A DNA stretch of 64,000 nucleotides, taken from assembly GCA_900547445.1 (NCBI GenBank), contig URGJ01000001.1, positions 1-64,000 of the forward strand, read 5' to 3'. Below the pieces are notes generated by a model. The model was not told where the DNA came from. It was given only the letters and a program-made list of their open reading frames with translations, and ran no database searches. Positions 31,895 through 40,800 of the stretch are shown here, piece by piece. This stretch comes from an uncultured Oscillospiraceae bacterium (lineage in GTDB: Bacteria > Bacillota > Clostridia > Oscillospirales > Acutalibacteraceae). The position numbers were made by a program, and so were the translations under genes. Positions within the stretch are counted from its first letter, which is position 1. Each line of letters starts with the position of its first letter.

Positions 31895-33167
31895 GTCACT
31901 TCGGTATGCAGGGATTGCCCTGCTAATACTTGTATCGGCATTCTTTTCAGGCACGGAAATAGCGTTTGCAAGCGTTAATCCTGCGCGGCTTAAATCAAAA
32001 CGCCAGAAAAAGGACAGTCTTTCCCTTGCTATCGCGGCAAAAATAGTTGACGACTATGAAAATATGCTGGGCGCGGTGCTCATAGGAAACAACCTTGCAA
32101 ACATCGCCGCCTCCTCCATTGCGACCCTTATTGTAATGGATTTACTCGGCGAGGGCTACGCTTGGGTCGCCACCCTTGTGATGACGCTCTTGGTGCTTAT
32201 TTTCGGCGAGATTATCCCGAAGGTTCTTGCAAAGCAGTTTGCGGAGCAGTTCTGCACCGCCGTCGCGATTCCTATATATGTCCTTTCGGTCATTCTTAAG
32301 CCTATTACAATAGTTATGATGGCAATAATCAATTTACTGTCAAAGCTGTGGAAATCGAGCGTTGCCGACCCCGACGCCGTTTCCGAGGACGATTTTGAAA
32401 ATATTATCGATATAGTCGAGGACGAGGGCGTGCTCGACGAAGAGCAATGCGATCTGCTTCAAAACGCGCTCGACTTTGATACAGTACTGGCTTACGAGGT
32501 AATAACCCCGCGCGTAGATATGGACGCTCTTGACATTCGCGACCCGTACGAGACGAATATCCGCAAAATTAACGACTCGACCTATTCGCGTCTGCCTGTC
32601 TATGAGGACACGCCCGACAACATAATCGGTATTCTTCACCTGAATCATTTTTACAAGGAATATGTAAAAGGAGAACGGGTTAATATAAGAAGTCTTCTTT
32701 TGCCCGTAACCTATGTTCACAAAACCATGCCGCTTCCTGATGTGCTTGAAAAAATGAAGGAAACAAAATGCCATATGGTCATAGTACTTGACGAGTACGG
32801 AGGCACAATGGGAATCCTTACAATGGAGGACGTTTTGGAGCAGTTGGTCGGCGAAATTTGGGACGAATCAGACGAGATTGAGCGCGAATTTGTCTGCATT
32901 GACGACACGCATTTTGAGGCGGACGGCGATATGCGTATTTACGACTTCTTCGACGAGTTCGACATCGATATTGACGAGGACGAGGATTTTGAAACCGATA
33001 ACGCCACGGTCGGCGGCTGGACTGTAACCATGCTTGACGGCGAGGCGGCGGAGGGCGACTCCTTTACCTTTGAAAACCTGAAAATCACGGTTAAAAAGGC
33101 AGAGGAACACCGCGTTGAACGCATTGAGGTTGAAAAGCTTCCCGAGGAAGACGAGGAAGAGGAATAA
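31887..33167 (+). CDS. HlyC/CorC-type transporter with DUF21, CBS and CorC_HlyC domains
   Basis: A 426-residue paralogue of the preceding protein: DUF21 (about 1-180, SAFFSGTEIAFASVN, LIGNNLANIAASS), CBS pair (about 200-325, ITPRVDMDALDIRD, GILTMEDVLEQLVGEIWDE) and a C-terminal acidic CorC_HlyC domain. The ATG at 31887 is used because GGGGTG precedes it inside the upstream gene. Two adjacent, unequal paralogues suggest a heteromeric divalent-cation efflux unit (inference). Confidence 0.92.
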   Translation: MNESLRYAGIALLILVSAFFSGTEIAFASVNPARLKSKRQKKDSLSLAIAAKIVDDYENMLGAVLIGNNLANIAASSIATLIVMDLLGEGYAWVATLVMTLLVLIFGEIIPKVLAKQFAEQFCTAVAIPIYVLSVILKPITIVMMAIINLLSKLWKSSVADPDAVSEDDFENIIDIVEDEGVLDEEQCDLLQNALDFDTVLAYEVITPRVDMDALDIRDPYETNIRKINDSTYSRLPVYEDTPDNIIGILHLNHFYKEYVKGERVNIRSLLLPVTYVHKTMPLPDVLEKMKETKCHMVIVLDEYGGTMGILTMEDVLEQLVGEIWDESDEIEREFVCIDDTHFEADGDMRIYDFFDEFDIDIDEDEDFETDNATVGGWTVTMLDGEAAEGDSFTFENLKITVKKAEEHRVERIEVEKLPEEDEEEE

Positions 33168-33176
33168 AAAATCAAG

Positions 33177-33214
33177 CGAGTCTTTGCACCCATTATTTTA
33201 GGTGCAAAGACTCG
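33177..33214. terminator. Bidirectional terminator between convergent genes
   Basis: A perfect 14-base stem CGAGTCTTTGCACC / GGTGCAAAGACTCG with a ten-base loop. It is followed by TTTCTG on the plus strand and preceded by TTGATTTTTT on the minus strand. It serves the CBS-domain gene and the Fur-family gene. Confidence 0.88.
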
Positions 33215-33240
33215 TTTCTGATTTAAAAGTATTTTTAATA

Positions 33241-33660
33241 TTATTTTTTCTCTTCCCGACATTCCCCGCACAAACCATAAAGTATGCTACCGTCGCACAG
33301 AAGTAAAAAGCTGTGTTCCTCAGCTAAATGCCTTTTAATATTCTGCATAAAATCACATTCAAGGTGCATAAGTTTTCCGCAGGAAACGCATTTTATATGT
33401 ATATGCTCATCACAACCGCTGTCTGCACCCACAAATCTGTAAACCGATTTCTGAGTTTTACTGTCGGTGAATTTTAAAAGACGGTTTTCGCGGCTCAGCC
33501 TATTAAGATAACGGTAAACCGTCGCCTGATTAACCGACGCACCCATTTTTTCAAGATGCTCGGTTATGTCGGCGGCGCTTACCGTGCTATCCTGTCTCGA
33601 TTTTAGAAAGTCGAGTATATATTTTCTCGCTTTTGTGTTGTAATTCTGTCTTTCAGGCAT
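33241..33660 (-). CDS. Fur-family transcriptional regulator (second copy)
   Basis: A 139-residue Fur-family protein. The winged helix has NQATVYRYLNRL, the metal region has DEHIHIKC, and the structural zinc sites are CVSCG and CGEC at the end. Residues differ from the PerR-like protein at 3286 and no RYD Asp signature is seen, so a Zur- or Fur-type role is more likely. The ATG at 33660 has GAGGGGAG; the longer frame reads through the U32 gene end and is rejected. Confidence 0.85.
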   Translation of the reverse strand: MPERQNYNTKARKYILDFLKSRQDSTVSAADITEHLEKMGASVNQATVYRYLNRLSRENRLLKFTDSKTQKSVYRFVGADSGCDEHIHIKCVSCGKLMHLECDFMQNIKRHLAEEHSFLLLCDGSILYGLCGECREEKK

Positions 33661-33673
33661 AATGCTCCCCTCT

Positions 33674-35725
33674 TTATATTGTTCCTCTGTAAAAAAGCCC
33701 TCTGGTATATTCCGTATCGGCGGAAAGGCCGTTTTTGTATGCTTTAATAACATTTCTGACGCGATCGGGCTGCTCATTTGTAAAATACAAAACCGCAAAA
33801 TCGACTGCCTTTAAGTCCTCTCGGCGGTCGGCAAGCCAAATAGGCACGGAGTTTAAAAGCTCGCTAAAGCCCATACGGCAACGCACGGGAAACTCGGTGT
33901 TCTTACGGTCGGTAATACTTCCCTTTTTATCGCAGTCAGCACACCGCCTTCCGTTTTTGAGCGGGCAGTTTTTAAAGAGCATAAGCGGAATATTGCCGTA
34001 TGCGACTATTCCTCGCGGAACGGGCGAATTAAGCTTTGCCGCGTCTTTAAGGGTGATTTCATTTGACAAAATAACGCGATCTGCTCCTAATTCGGAGGTC
34101 GCGGCGGCGCTTTCGGAATTCAAAACATTAAGTCCTGTACCGGCAATTATTCGGAAGCCCTCTTCAATAGCTATTTGCACCGCCGAAAGATTACCGCAAA
34201 CCGCTGTTTTAAAGCCTTTTTCCTTGAAAATGCGAAGTCTTTGCCTTATTAAATCCTCGCTTGCTATTCCGCGCGGAATATCGGCAATAAGCTCCACTCG
34301 GCATATATCAATATTAAAATCCTTTTCAAGCGGGAAGATAACCGCGTCTATACCGCTTAAAGATTCAGGTATCTGCGATATATCCTCAAACCGCGCGTAA
34401 AATTTAGGCGGATTAGTTCTTTTATCGCTCGGTTCGGGCAGGGAATAAACGACGCTGCTTTCTTCACGACGCACCTCGCCGCGTTTTCGGTCTAACAGCT
34501 CTGCCGCCTCACGCCTTAGCGCGTTAAGCTCCGCCGCGCTTACAAAAAGTCCCTCGCCGCATTCTGCGGAGAATTTATACAATATATAAGGAGTCGAGCC
34601 GAATTTATCAAGCCCCGCCTTTAAGCCATCGGGCGTTATCGGTCGGCTTTGGGCGGCTTTTGGTATTTCGCCCTTTACCGTCACCCTGTTTTTACCGTCG
34701 TCAAGGGTCAGCATGACCGGCATATCCTTTTTAACTGTAATTTCCGCCCCTATTTCGACCGTTCTGCGCTCGGCGCGGATAAGCTCGTGTATTTTAGGGA
34801 ATGCCATATCTGCGGCAGTAACATCTTCCTTTGTCCTTATACCGAACATATCACGCCCCAATTGGTTTACATAATACCCATCTGTAAAGCCCGAACGGGA
34901 GAAAACATTTTTAAGCGTAATTTCAAGGTCAGCAGAAACCGAACCGTTATCAACCGCAAAGCGGCAGGCGGCGGTTGCGGCGGCGACATATTCAGGGCGT
35001 TTCATACGCCCCTCGATTTTAAAGGAGCTAACCCCCATATCGCATAACTCTTTTATATATGGCAAAAGGGAAAGATCCTTAAGGCTTAAATCGTAGCCCG
35101 TGCCGCCTTTAGCCTCAAAGGGCAGACGGCAAGGCCCCGCGCAAAGTCCTCTATTGCCGCTCCTTGAGCCTAAAAATGCCGACAAAAGGCATTGCCCCGA
35201 AACCGACATACAAAGCGCCCCGTGGACAAATACCTCAACTTCAATGTCAAGCTCCTTTGCCCTTTTACAAAGCTCCTTTAATTCTTCACGGGACATTTCT
35301 CTTGCGGCGACAACCCGTGTAAAGCCCGCATTTTTAAGTATTTTAAGCGCGGCGGGAGTGTGTACCGTCATTTGGGTTGAAGCGTGTAAATGAAGATTAG
35401 GTATCAGCTTATGCAATACAGCCGCAAGTCCTAAATCGGCAATAATAACCCCGTCTATACCGTAGTTGTACGCCCTGCGCGCCAAATCCACCGCCGAGGA
35501 AAGCTCGCTGTCCTTAATTTGAATATTAAGGGTAAGGTAGACCTTGACTCCCCTTATATGGCAATACTTTATCGCTTCCCGAAGCTCGTTATCGTCAAAA
35601 TTCTCGGCATTCCGCCTTGCGGAAAACTCCTTTGCGCCAAGGTACACCGCGTCCGCTCCCGCACGGCAGGCGGCAACAAGCATTTCCCCGTTTCCTACGG
35701 GCGACAAGACCTCAAAACGGCTCAT
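33674..35725 (-). CDS. Peptidase U32 family protein with C-terminal DUF3656-like region
   Basis: A 683-residue protein. The N-terminal half is a TIM-barrel U32 domain (LSPVGNGEMLVAACRAGADAVYLG; HASTQMTVHT; EVFVHGALCMSVSGQCLLS; RSGNRGLCAGPCRLPF with its Cys residues) and the rest is a collagenase-like extension. U32 proteins include RlhA and TrhP, which hydroxylate rRNA or tRNA, so an RNA-hydroxylation role is at least as likely as proteolysis. It overlaps zapA by four bases, a conserved pairing in Clostridia. Confidence 0.92.
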   Translation of the reverse strand: MSRFEVLSPVGNGEMLVAACRAGADAVYLGAKEFSARRNAENFDDNELREAIKYCHIRGVKVYLTLNIQIKDSELSSAVDLARRAYNYGIDGVIIADLGLAAVLHKLIPNLHLHASTQMTVHTPAALKILKNAGFTRVVAAREMSREELKELCKRAKELDIEVEVFVHGALCMSVSGQCLLSAFLGSRSGNRGLCAGPCRLPFEAKGGTGYDLSLKDLSLLPYIKELCDMGVSSFKIEGRMKRPEYVAAATAACRFAVDNGSVSADLEITLKNVFSRSGFTDGYYVNQLGRDMFGIRTKEDVTAADMAFPKIHELIRAERRTVEIGAEITVKKDMPVMLTLDDGKNRVTVKGEIPKAAQSRPITPDGLKAGLDKFGSTPYILYKFSAECGEGLFVSAAELNALRREAAELLDRKRGEVRREESSVVYSLPEPSDKRTNPPKFYARFEDISQIPESLSGIDAVIFPLEKDFNIDICRVELIADIPRGIASEDLIRQRLRIFKEKGFKTAVCGNLSAVQIAIEEGFRIIAGTGLNVLNSESAAATSELGADRVILSNEITLKDAAKLNSPVPRGIVAYGNIPLMLFKNCPLKNGRRCADCDKKGSITDRKNTEFPVRCRMGFSELLNSVPIWLADRREDLKAVDFAVLYFTNEQPDRVRNVIKAYKNGLSADTEYTRGLFYRGTI

Positions 35726-36033
35726 TTATCGCCGAGCCTCATCTGCTGCTGTTCGGGAAAATTTTTAGTCTCGTATTTAGGCTTTTGATACGGTGCTTTT
35801 TGCAGTCTATCTTTAAGCTTCGCGAGCTCCTGCTTTGCCTTTTTCGCCTCGTCGGCTGATTCCAGCGCCGCAATAATAGCTGCCATTGTCGTTGAGGCGG
35901 TGGGGCTTTGCTTGGCAATTCGGCGCAGTCTCTGCTCCAGCTCGCCCCCTAACTCCTTTAAGTACTCGGCACTCTCGTCGCTTTTAACGGTATAATTTAT
36001 TCCTCCGACATTAATCCTTATCTGATTAGCCAT
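35722..36033 (-). CDS. zapA: Cell division protein ZapA
   Basis: A 103-residue ZapA: an N-terminal FtsZ-binding domain (RINVGGINYTVKSDESAEYL) and a coiled coil (about 40-85), ending in a polar tail. It crosslinks FtsZ protofilaments at midcell. The ATG at 36033 follows a strong GGGGG site; the longer frame upstream is not supported. Confidence 0.9.
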   Translation of the reverse strand: MANQIRINVGGINYTVKSDESAEYLKELGGELEQRLRRIAKQSPTASTTMAAIIAALESADEAKKAKQELAKLKDRLQKAPYQKPKYETKNFPEQQQMRLGDK

Positions 36034-36105
36034 TATACTTCCCCCAATCCTATATAATATAATAAACCATTTTGCCACAAATTAAAAGTATTTTTTCAAT
36101 CTCCC

Positions 36106-36134
36106 TTTACTTTAAAGTGTAAAATTGCTATAAT
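36106..36134 (+). promoter_or_regulatory. sigma-A promoter of apgM
   Basis: TTTACT (36106-36111), 17-base spacer, TATAAT (36129-36134), about 25 bases before the start codon. Confidence 0.75.
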
Positions 36135-36158
36135 AGTTACAAATTGGAGGAATGTTAT

Positions 36159-37373
36159 ATGAAATATCTTGTTTTATTATGTGACGGAATGGCAGATACG
36201 CCCAATCCCGCTCTCGGCGGAAAAACCCCTATGGAATGCGCGAATAAGCCGCTTATGGATAAATTAGCGGCGGTTTCGGAAACCGGAATATGCCGCACGG
36301 TAGCTAAGGGACTGAAACCCGGCAGCGACGTTGCCAACCTTTCGGTAATGGGCTATGACCCCAAAGTTTGCTACACAGGGCGCTCTCCCCTTGAGGCGGC
36401 ATCAATCGGGGTCGATTTAAAGCCGACCGACGTGGCTCTTCGCTGTAACATAGTAACCCTTTCGGACGAGGAAAATTATGAGGACAAAACAATGGTTGAT
36501 TACTGCTCGGGCGATATTTCCACCGAGGAGGCGCACCAAATTATTGCCACCGTCGAAAAGGAATTAGGAAACGATATTTATAAATTCTACGGCGGAGTAA
36601 GCTACCGCCATTGCCTTGTGGTCGATAACGGCACGACCGACCTCGGCACAATGACACCTCCGCACGATATAAGCGGCAGGGTTATCGGCGAGTATTTAAG
36701 CAAATCGGAAAACGCCGCTCCCCTAATCAACCTGATGAAGAAAAGCTATGATATTTTGAAGAATCACCCCGTAAACCTTGCCCGCCGTGCAAAGGGTCTG
36801 CACGAGGCTAATTCAATCTGGCTCTGGGGCGAGGGCAGAAAGCCCGCTTTAGAAGATTTTAAAGCGAAAAACGGCGTTTCCGGCTGTGTGGTAAGCGCGG
36901 TTGACCTATTAAAGGGTATCGGTATCTGCGCGAATATGCAGACTCCGTCTGTCGAGGGTGCTACAGGCTATATCGACACCAATTTTGAGGGTAAGGCACA
37001 GGCGGGAATTGACGCCTTTAAGAACGGCACCGACCTTGTGTACCTGCACTTTGAAGCGCCCGACGAGTGCGGCCACCGCGGCGAAGCTGAAAACAAGGTC
37101 AAGGCAATTGAGTACATAGACAGCCGCGCGCTTAAATTAATGCTTGATTATCTTGAGGGTTGCGGCGACGATTACCGCATAATTATTATGCCCGACCACC
37201 CGACACCGCTTGACACTATGACCCATTCCGCCGAGCCTGTCCCCTATCTCATTTACGACAGCAGGGTAAAAAAGGACGGAGTTCCCTCCTTTACCGAAAA
37301 GAACGCCGCGTTAAGCGGAGTGTTTGTTGACCACGGCCCCGATATAATGCAGAAGCTGCTTGAGAAAAAATAA
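36159..37373 (+). CDS. apgM: Cofactor-independent phosphoglycerate mutase (archaeal/ApgM type)
   Basis: A 404-residue member of the alkaline-phosphatase superfamily that interconverts 3- and 2-phosphoglycerate. Metal ligands include D9 in LCDGMAD, and the phosphorylated Ser is S62 in LSVMGYDP; the metal-binding C-terminal DHPTP and DHG motifs are present. The form was once called a homoserine kinase homologue. TTGGAGG precedes the ATG; the in-frame TTG inside the ribosome site is not the start. Confidence 0.93.
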   Translation: MKYLVLLCDGMADTPNPALGGKTPMECANKPLMDKLAAVSETGICRTVAKGLKPGSDVANLSVMGYDPKVCYTGRSPLEAASIGVDLKPTDVALRCNIVTLSDEENYEDKTMVDYCSGDISTEEAHQIIATVEKELGNDIYKFYGGVSYRHCLVVDNGTTDLGTMTPPHDISGRVIGEYLSKSENAAPLINLMKKSYDILKNHPVNLARRAKGLHEANSIWLWGEGRKPALEDFKAKNGVSGCVVSAVDLLKGIGICANMQTPSVEGATGYIDTNFEGKAQAGIDAFKNGTDLVYLHFEAPDECGHRGEAENKVKAIEYIDSRALKLMLDYLEGCGDDYRIIIMPDHPTPLDTMTHSAEPVPYLIYDSRVKKDGVPSFTEKNAALSGVFVDHGPDIMQKLLEKK

Positions 37374-37390
37374 TTTTTGGGGAGTTTTAA

Positions 37391-37519
37391 ATGAATTCAA
37401 TATGCGGAGCTAATTGCTCGGAATGTAATTTTAAAAGCGAATATGCGGGCTTTATTCTCATTTCAACTTACAGCGTAGACGGCAGCCAACCCGAAATCGT
37501 ACTTTATAAAAGAAGATAA
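37391..37519 (+). pseudogene. DUF3795-like gene remnant
   Basis: From an ATG with GGGGAG upstream, the peptide opens with the DUF3795 cysteine pattern (MNSICGANCSECNFKSEYAG) but after about 20 residues changes to unrelated sequence and stops at codon 43. Complete family members are about 90-200 residues and continue with further cysteines. It looks like a gene cut by deletion. Confidence 0.55.
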
Positions 37520-37535
37520 AACTGCCTCCAATAAG

Positions 37536-37577
37536 AATCGGAGCCGAACAGCTATATTTATTTGTTCGGCTCCGATT
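37536..37577 (+). terminator. Strong hairpin downstream of apgM and the DUF3795 remnant
   Basis: A perfect 15-base stem AATCGGAGCCGAACA / TGTTCGGCTCCGATT with a 12-base AT-rich loop, followed by TTAAAATTT. It probably ends the apgM transcript. Confidence 0.7.
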
Positions 37578-37670
37578 TAAAATTTCCATATGAATATTGC
37601 GCAAACGGAATCTTATAATAATAAGTGAAATCACTCCGCACATCATGCGGAATACGGGGAGAAATTAAGC

Positions 37671-37844
37671 TTGGGTATTATTTGGTGCGCCGAAAACTGC
37701 AAATATCAGACCGACGGCTGCTGTCAGCTAAACAGCTGCGGCACGGTTAATTCTCTAACTGGTGTATGCCCGTATTTTACGGAAAAATCATTTGATAAGG
37801 GTGACAGCCTCGGAGAGGCGTCTGACCCCGATAAGCTCAATTGA
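37671..37844 (+). CDS. Tiny cysteine-rich protein, tail-to-tail with radA
   Basis: A 57-codon frame starting with TTG after GGGGAG. It has six cysteines in the pattern CAENC, GCCQLNSC and CPYF, resembling small Clostridia proteins of about 45-60 residues with ENC and CPYF motifs and no known role. Its last 57 bases overlap the 3' end of radA on the opposite strand. The motif match and ribosome site support coding; expression is unproven. Confidence 0.6.
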   Translation: MGIIWCAENCKYQTDGCCQLNSCGTVNSLTGVCPYFTEKSFDKGDSLGEASDPDKLN

Positions 37845-39152
37845 CTCAGGACAGCTGTTGATTTGTTTAAGGCAGGTTTTAGGCAAAACGCACCTTTTAA
37901 ATCCCATTCGCGCCGCTTCGGTAACCCGCGACTGGGCGCGCGGAACAGACCTTATCTCCCCCGAAAGACCGATTTCACCGAAAGCCACGGTGTATTCGTC
38001 AATCGGTATGTCGCGAAGTCCCGAGACCAGCGCCATAGCAACCGCGAGGTCGGCGGCAGGCTCGTCAAGTCGGATCCCGCCTACGATATTAAGATAGGTG
38101 TCAAGATTTGAAAAATAAAGTCCTAAACGCTTTTCAAGCACGGCGAGCATAAGATTTAAACGGTTGTAATCAAAGCCGGCAGAGGTGCGCCGCGCGTTGC
38201 CGAAGCCCGTCGCGGTGACAAGCCCCTGCACCTCGGCTAAAATAGGTCTTGTACCTTCCATAATACAGGTGATACAGCCGCCTGAAACATCGCTCATTCT
38301 GCCCGACAGCATCATAGCCGACGGATTTTCCACCGCAGTCAGTCCCGTTTCGCTCATTTCAAAAACGCCGATTTCATTTGTTGAACCGAAACGGTTTTTC
38401 ATTGCCCTTAAAATTCTGCCCGACTGGTTGCGTTCGCCCTCAAAATACAGCACGGTATCGACAATATGCTCCATAACCTTAGGTCCCGCAATGTCTCCGC
38501 CCTTGTTGACGTGACCGACAATGAAAATCGGAATATCAAGGCTTTTGCCCGTCCTTAATAGCAGATTTGTCGATTCTCTTACCTGAACTATACTTCCCGG
38601 CGAAGAGGAAATATCGCTGTGCTGCATGGTTTGAATGGAGTCGATAATCACAAGCCCCGGCTTTGCGGAATTTATATATTCGCAAACGGTCTGCACATCG
38701 GTCTCGGTCATAACAGATACTCGGTCGCTGTCAACACCTATGCGCCTTGCGCGGAGCTTTATTTGTATAGCCGATTCCTCGCCCGATACATAAAGTATAT
38801 CGAGCTTGTCCTGCAAAGCGGAGCAAACCTGCAAGAGGATTGTGGATTTGCCGATGCCCGGGTCGCCCGACAAAAGCACCACAGACCCCTTTACAATTCC
38901 GCCGCCTAAAACCCTGTCAAGCTCGGAGATGCCCGTGACAAACCTGTGCTCGTCGGCGGCGCTTATCTCTGAAAGCGGTCTTGCCGAAAAGGCGTGAACC
39001 GGCTTTGGTGTGCTTACCGCCGTCTTCTGCGGCAGTCGCACCTCCTCGACCATAGTGTTCCATTCTCCGCACTCGGTGCATTTGCCCATCCATTTCGGAC
39101 TTTCAAATCCGCATTCTGTGCAGACATAAACCGTTTTGCTTTTTCCTGCCAT
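37788..39152 (-). CDS. radA: DNA repair protein RadA (Sms)
   Basis: A 454-residue RadA. N-terminal zinc finger C11, C14, C25, C28; RecA-like ATPase with Walker A GDPGIGKS (96-103); the RadA-specific KNRFGST motif; and a Lon-protease-like C-terminal domain. It is a branch-migrating helicase in recombination. The ATG at 39152 with GGGAG upstream is used; a longer frame into cwlD is rejected. Confidence 0.97.
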   Translation of the reverse strand: MAGKSKTVYVCTECGFESPKWMGKCTECGEWNTMVEEVRLPQKTAVSTPKPVHAFSARPLSEISAADEHRFVTGISELDRVLGGGIVKGSVVLLSGDPGIGKSTILLQVCSALQDKLDILYVSGEESAIQIKLRARRIGVDSDRVSVMTETDVQTVCEYINSAKPGLVIIDSIQTMQHSDISSSPGSIVQVRESTNLLLRTGKSLDIPIFIVGHVNKGGDIAGPKVMEHIVDTVLYFEGERNQSGRILRAMKNRFGSTNEIGVFEMSETGLTAVENPSAMMLSGRMSDVSGGCITCIMEGTRPILAEVQGLVTATGFGNARRTSAGFDYNRLNLMLAVLEKRLGLYFSNLDTYLNIVGGIRLDEPAADLAVAMALVSGLRDIPIDEYTVAFGEIGLSGEIRSVPRAQSRVTEAARMGFKRCVLPKTCLKQINSCPESIELIGVRRLSEAVTLIK

Positions 39153-39175
39153 TTTATATTCTCCCACATTTATTT

Positions 39176-39889
39176 TTACAAATTTTCCTCGGAAAAGAAG
39201 CTTACTATTCCGCAAAAAATCGAAAACGCCATTTTTTTCTGATATTCCTCGTCCTTAAGCCTTTTAAGCTCGGCTGAGTTGCTTAAAAAACCGCACTCCA
39301 CAAGCACCGCGGGAACAGTGGCGTTGTAGAGAAGATAGGTACTGCTTGTCGCCTGCTTGTTGACCCGAGTGTTTTCGGGCTGTAAAAGCTTTACAATAGA
39401 CCTTTGTATGCAGTCTCCCAGCGCCTTTGATTGATCATGCTCCGCGCTGTAAAATACCTGCGAGCCGTTTGCGGCGGAGGTCGTAAATTTGTTAAGGTGG
39501 ATGCTCACAAAAACCGCGTTCGGATTATCTTTCATAAGCCCTAAGCGGTTTTTAAGGTCGCTTTTTTTGCGGGTAGCAATCTTATCGGTCTCAACGTCGT
39601 CGGTCGAGACATCGCTTTCCCTCGTCATTATAACCTCGAAACCGCCCTGCTTTAAAAAATCCTTTAGAGTAAGAGCAATCTTTAAATTGATGTCCTTTTC
39701 AACGGTTCCGTCGGGAGCAACCGCTCCCCCGTCAAACCCGCCGTGACCCGCATCAAGTATAATTACCTGACGTTCCTTTACCGCGTTCCAAGCGGTTATG
39801 TATTCATAACCTCCCGCAACCGCGGCGCTTAATACCGCAAGGCATAAAACAACAGCTAAAACTGCCGCAATTTTTCTTTTAAAAATCAC
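39176..39889 (-). CDS. cwlD: N-acetylmuramoyl-L-alanine amidase CwlD
   Basis: A 237-residue amidase_3 enzyme with an N-terminal membrane anchor (about 6-27). Zinc ligands are H49 (LDAGHGG), E64 (VEKDINL) and the His of SIHLN; VECGFLSN supplies the catalytic Glu. CwlD strips peptides to make muramic-delta-lactam in spore cortex. It starts with GTG after GGAG and is 23 bases upstream of radA. Confidence 0.93.
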   Translation of the reverse strand: MIFKRKIAAVLAVVLCLAVLSAAVAGGYEYITAWNAVKERQVIILDAGHGGFDGGAVAPDGTVEKDINLKIALTLKDFLKQGGFEVIMTRESDVSTDDVETDKIATRKKSDLKNRLGLMKDNPNAVFVSIHLNKFTTSAANGSQVFYSAEHDQSKALGDCIQRSIVKLLQPENTRVNKQATSSTYLLYNATVPAVLVECGFLSNSAELKRLKDEEYQKKMAFSIFCGIVSFFSEENL

Positions 39890-39977
39890 ATTATCACTCC
39901 AGTCACTACTGTTTTAAAAATATGATTTTTTTATGTGCGGTAGAACAAGATAAATCATACACATTTATCAAAACGCC

Positions 39978-40097
39978 TTAGTGAAATGCAACACCCATAT
40001 TATAATCTTTTTCTTCTGATTTTTCAATATCAAGAACACAAGTCGCCCTGTTTTCGCTTAGTGTCGCCTTAACATTATCCGATAGGTTGATTTTCAA
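39978..40097 (-). pseudogene. Short coding-like remnant after the SGNH gene
   Basis: Immediately after the SGNH hydrolase stop, 39 codons read from a TTG overlapping that stop (KINLSDNVKATLSENRA... ending NMGVAFH). It has protein-like composition but no ribosome site and no recognisable family. It may be the 3' end of a lost glycosidase gene of the operon. The rest of 39890-40093 holds nothing else I can name. Confidence 0.3.
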
Positions 40098-40741
40098 AAG
40101 TTATTTTCCAAGTATTTTATGATTTTTCGGGCAATCCGTTGATGCCCTAAATCCGTAGGATGAAGCCCGTCCTTTACAAAGGTTTCTCTTACAACCGGAA
40201 TATTTGGCTGAATCCCGCTGTATTTATACAAATCAAGAACAGGCAGTGAATAATACTCCGCAACCTCTCTGATTGCGTCAATATATGATTTCAGATACAA
40301 GCCTGTTGCAGCGTTCTTGACAACATCTTCATCTGCCCGATGGATCGGTGTTATAACGACAATTTCAGTAGTAGGATACTTTTCGATCAATGTTCTGTAA
40401 AGGGTATGCAGCGCGCCGTAAAACGTATCTGATGTCCTGTCCCCGAATGTGCCGAAATCCGCGTCGCCGTGCCCGTAATCATTTGTACCGCCAAAGACGA
40501 TAATAAAATCAAATTCCCCCTTCATTTCTCTTGCTCTTTTACAAAAGTCTTCATCAAAGGTCGGGTGATCCCATGTGATTGATTTTTGTTTTGCGATTCT
40601 TGTGCCTGCGATACCGCAGTTCACACAATTCGCACCCGAGTATTCACGGAAATAATCAACATAGCCATAACGGTCGGTTGCACCGTAGCCTTCTGTTATG
40701 CTGTCGCCTAAAAAGGCAATATTTTTATTAAGCAGCTCCAT
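40094..40741 (-). CDS. SGNH/GDSL-type hydrolase (esterase)
   Basis: A 215-residue cytosolic-looking SGNH hydrolase. Block I GDS with S14, block III GGTND (84-88) and block V DGLHPT with D191 and H194 form the catalytic set. Such enzymes often remove acetyl groups from polysaccharides or oligosaccharides, fitting its place as the last gene of the glycan operon. No signal peptide is seen, so it would act on imported sugars. AAGGGA precedes the ATG. Confidence 0.88.
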   Translation of the reverse strand: MELLNKNIAFLGDSITEGYGATDRYGYVDYFREYSGANCVNCGIAGTRIAKQKSITWDHPTFDEDFCKRAREMKGEFDFIIVFGGTNDYGHGDADFGTFGDRTSDTFYGALHTLYRTLIEKYPTTEIVVITPIHRADEDVVKNAATGLYLKSYIDAIREVAEYYSLPVLDLYKYSGIQPNIPVVRETFVKDGLHPTDLGHQRIARKIIKYLENNF

Positions 40742-40800
40742 TATTATCCCTTTTCATTTATAATAAATTTTCTTCTAAACTTTTATGCACTGTTTCACCC

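Noticed and set aside
33661..33798. Longer start for the second Fur-family protein
   Set aside because: The extension overlaps the end of the U32 gene in another frame and the internal ATG has a strong ribosome site.
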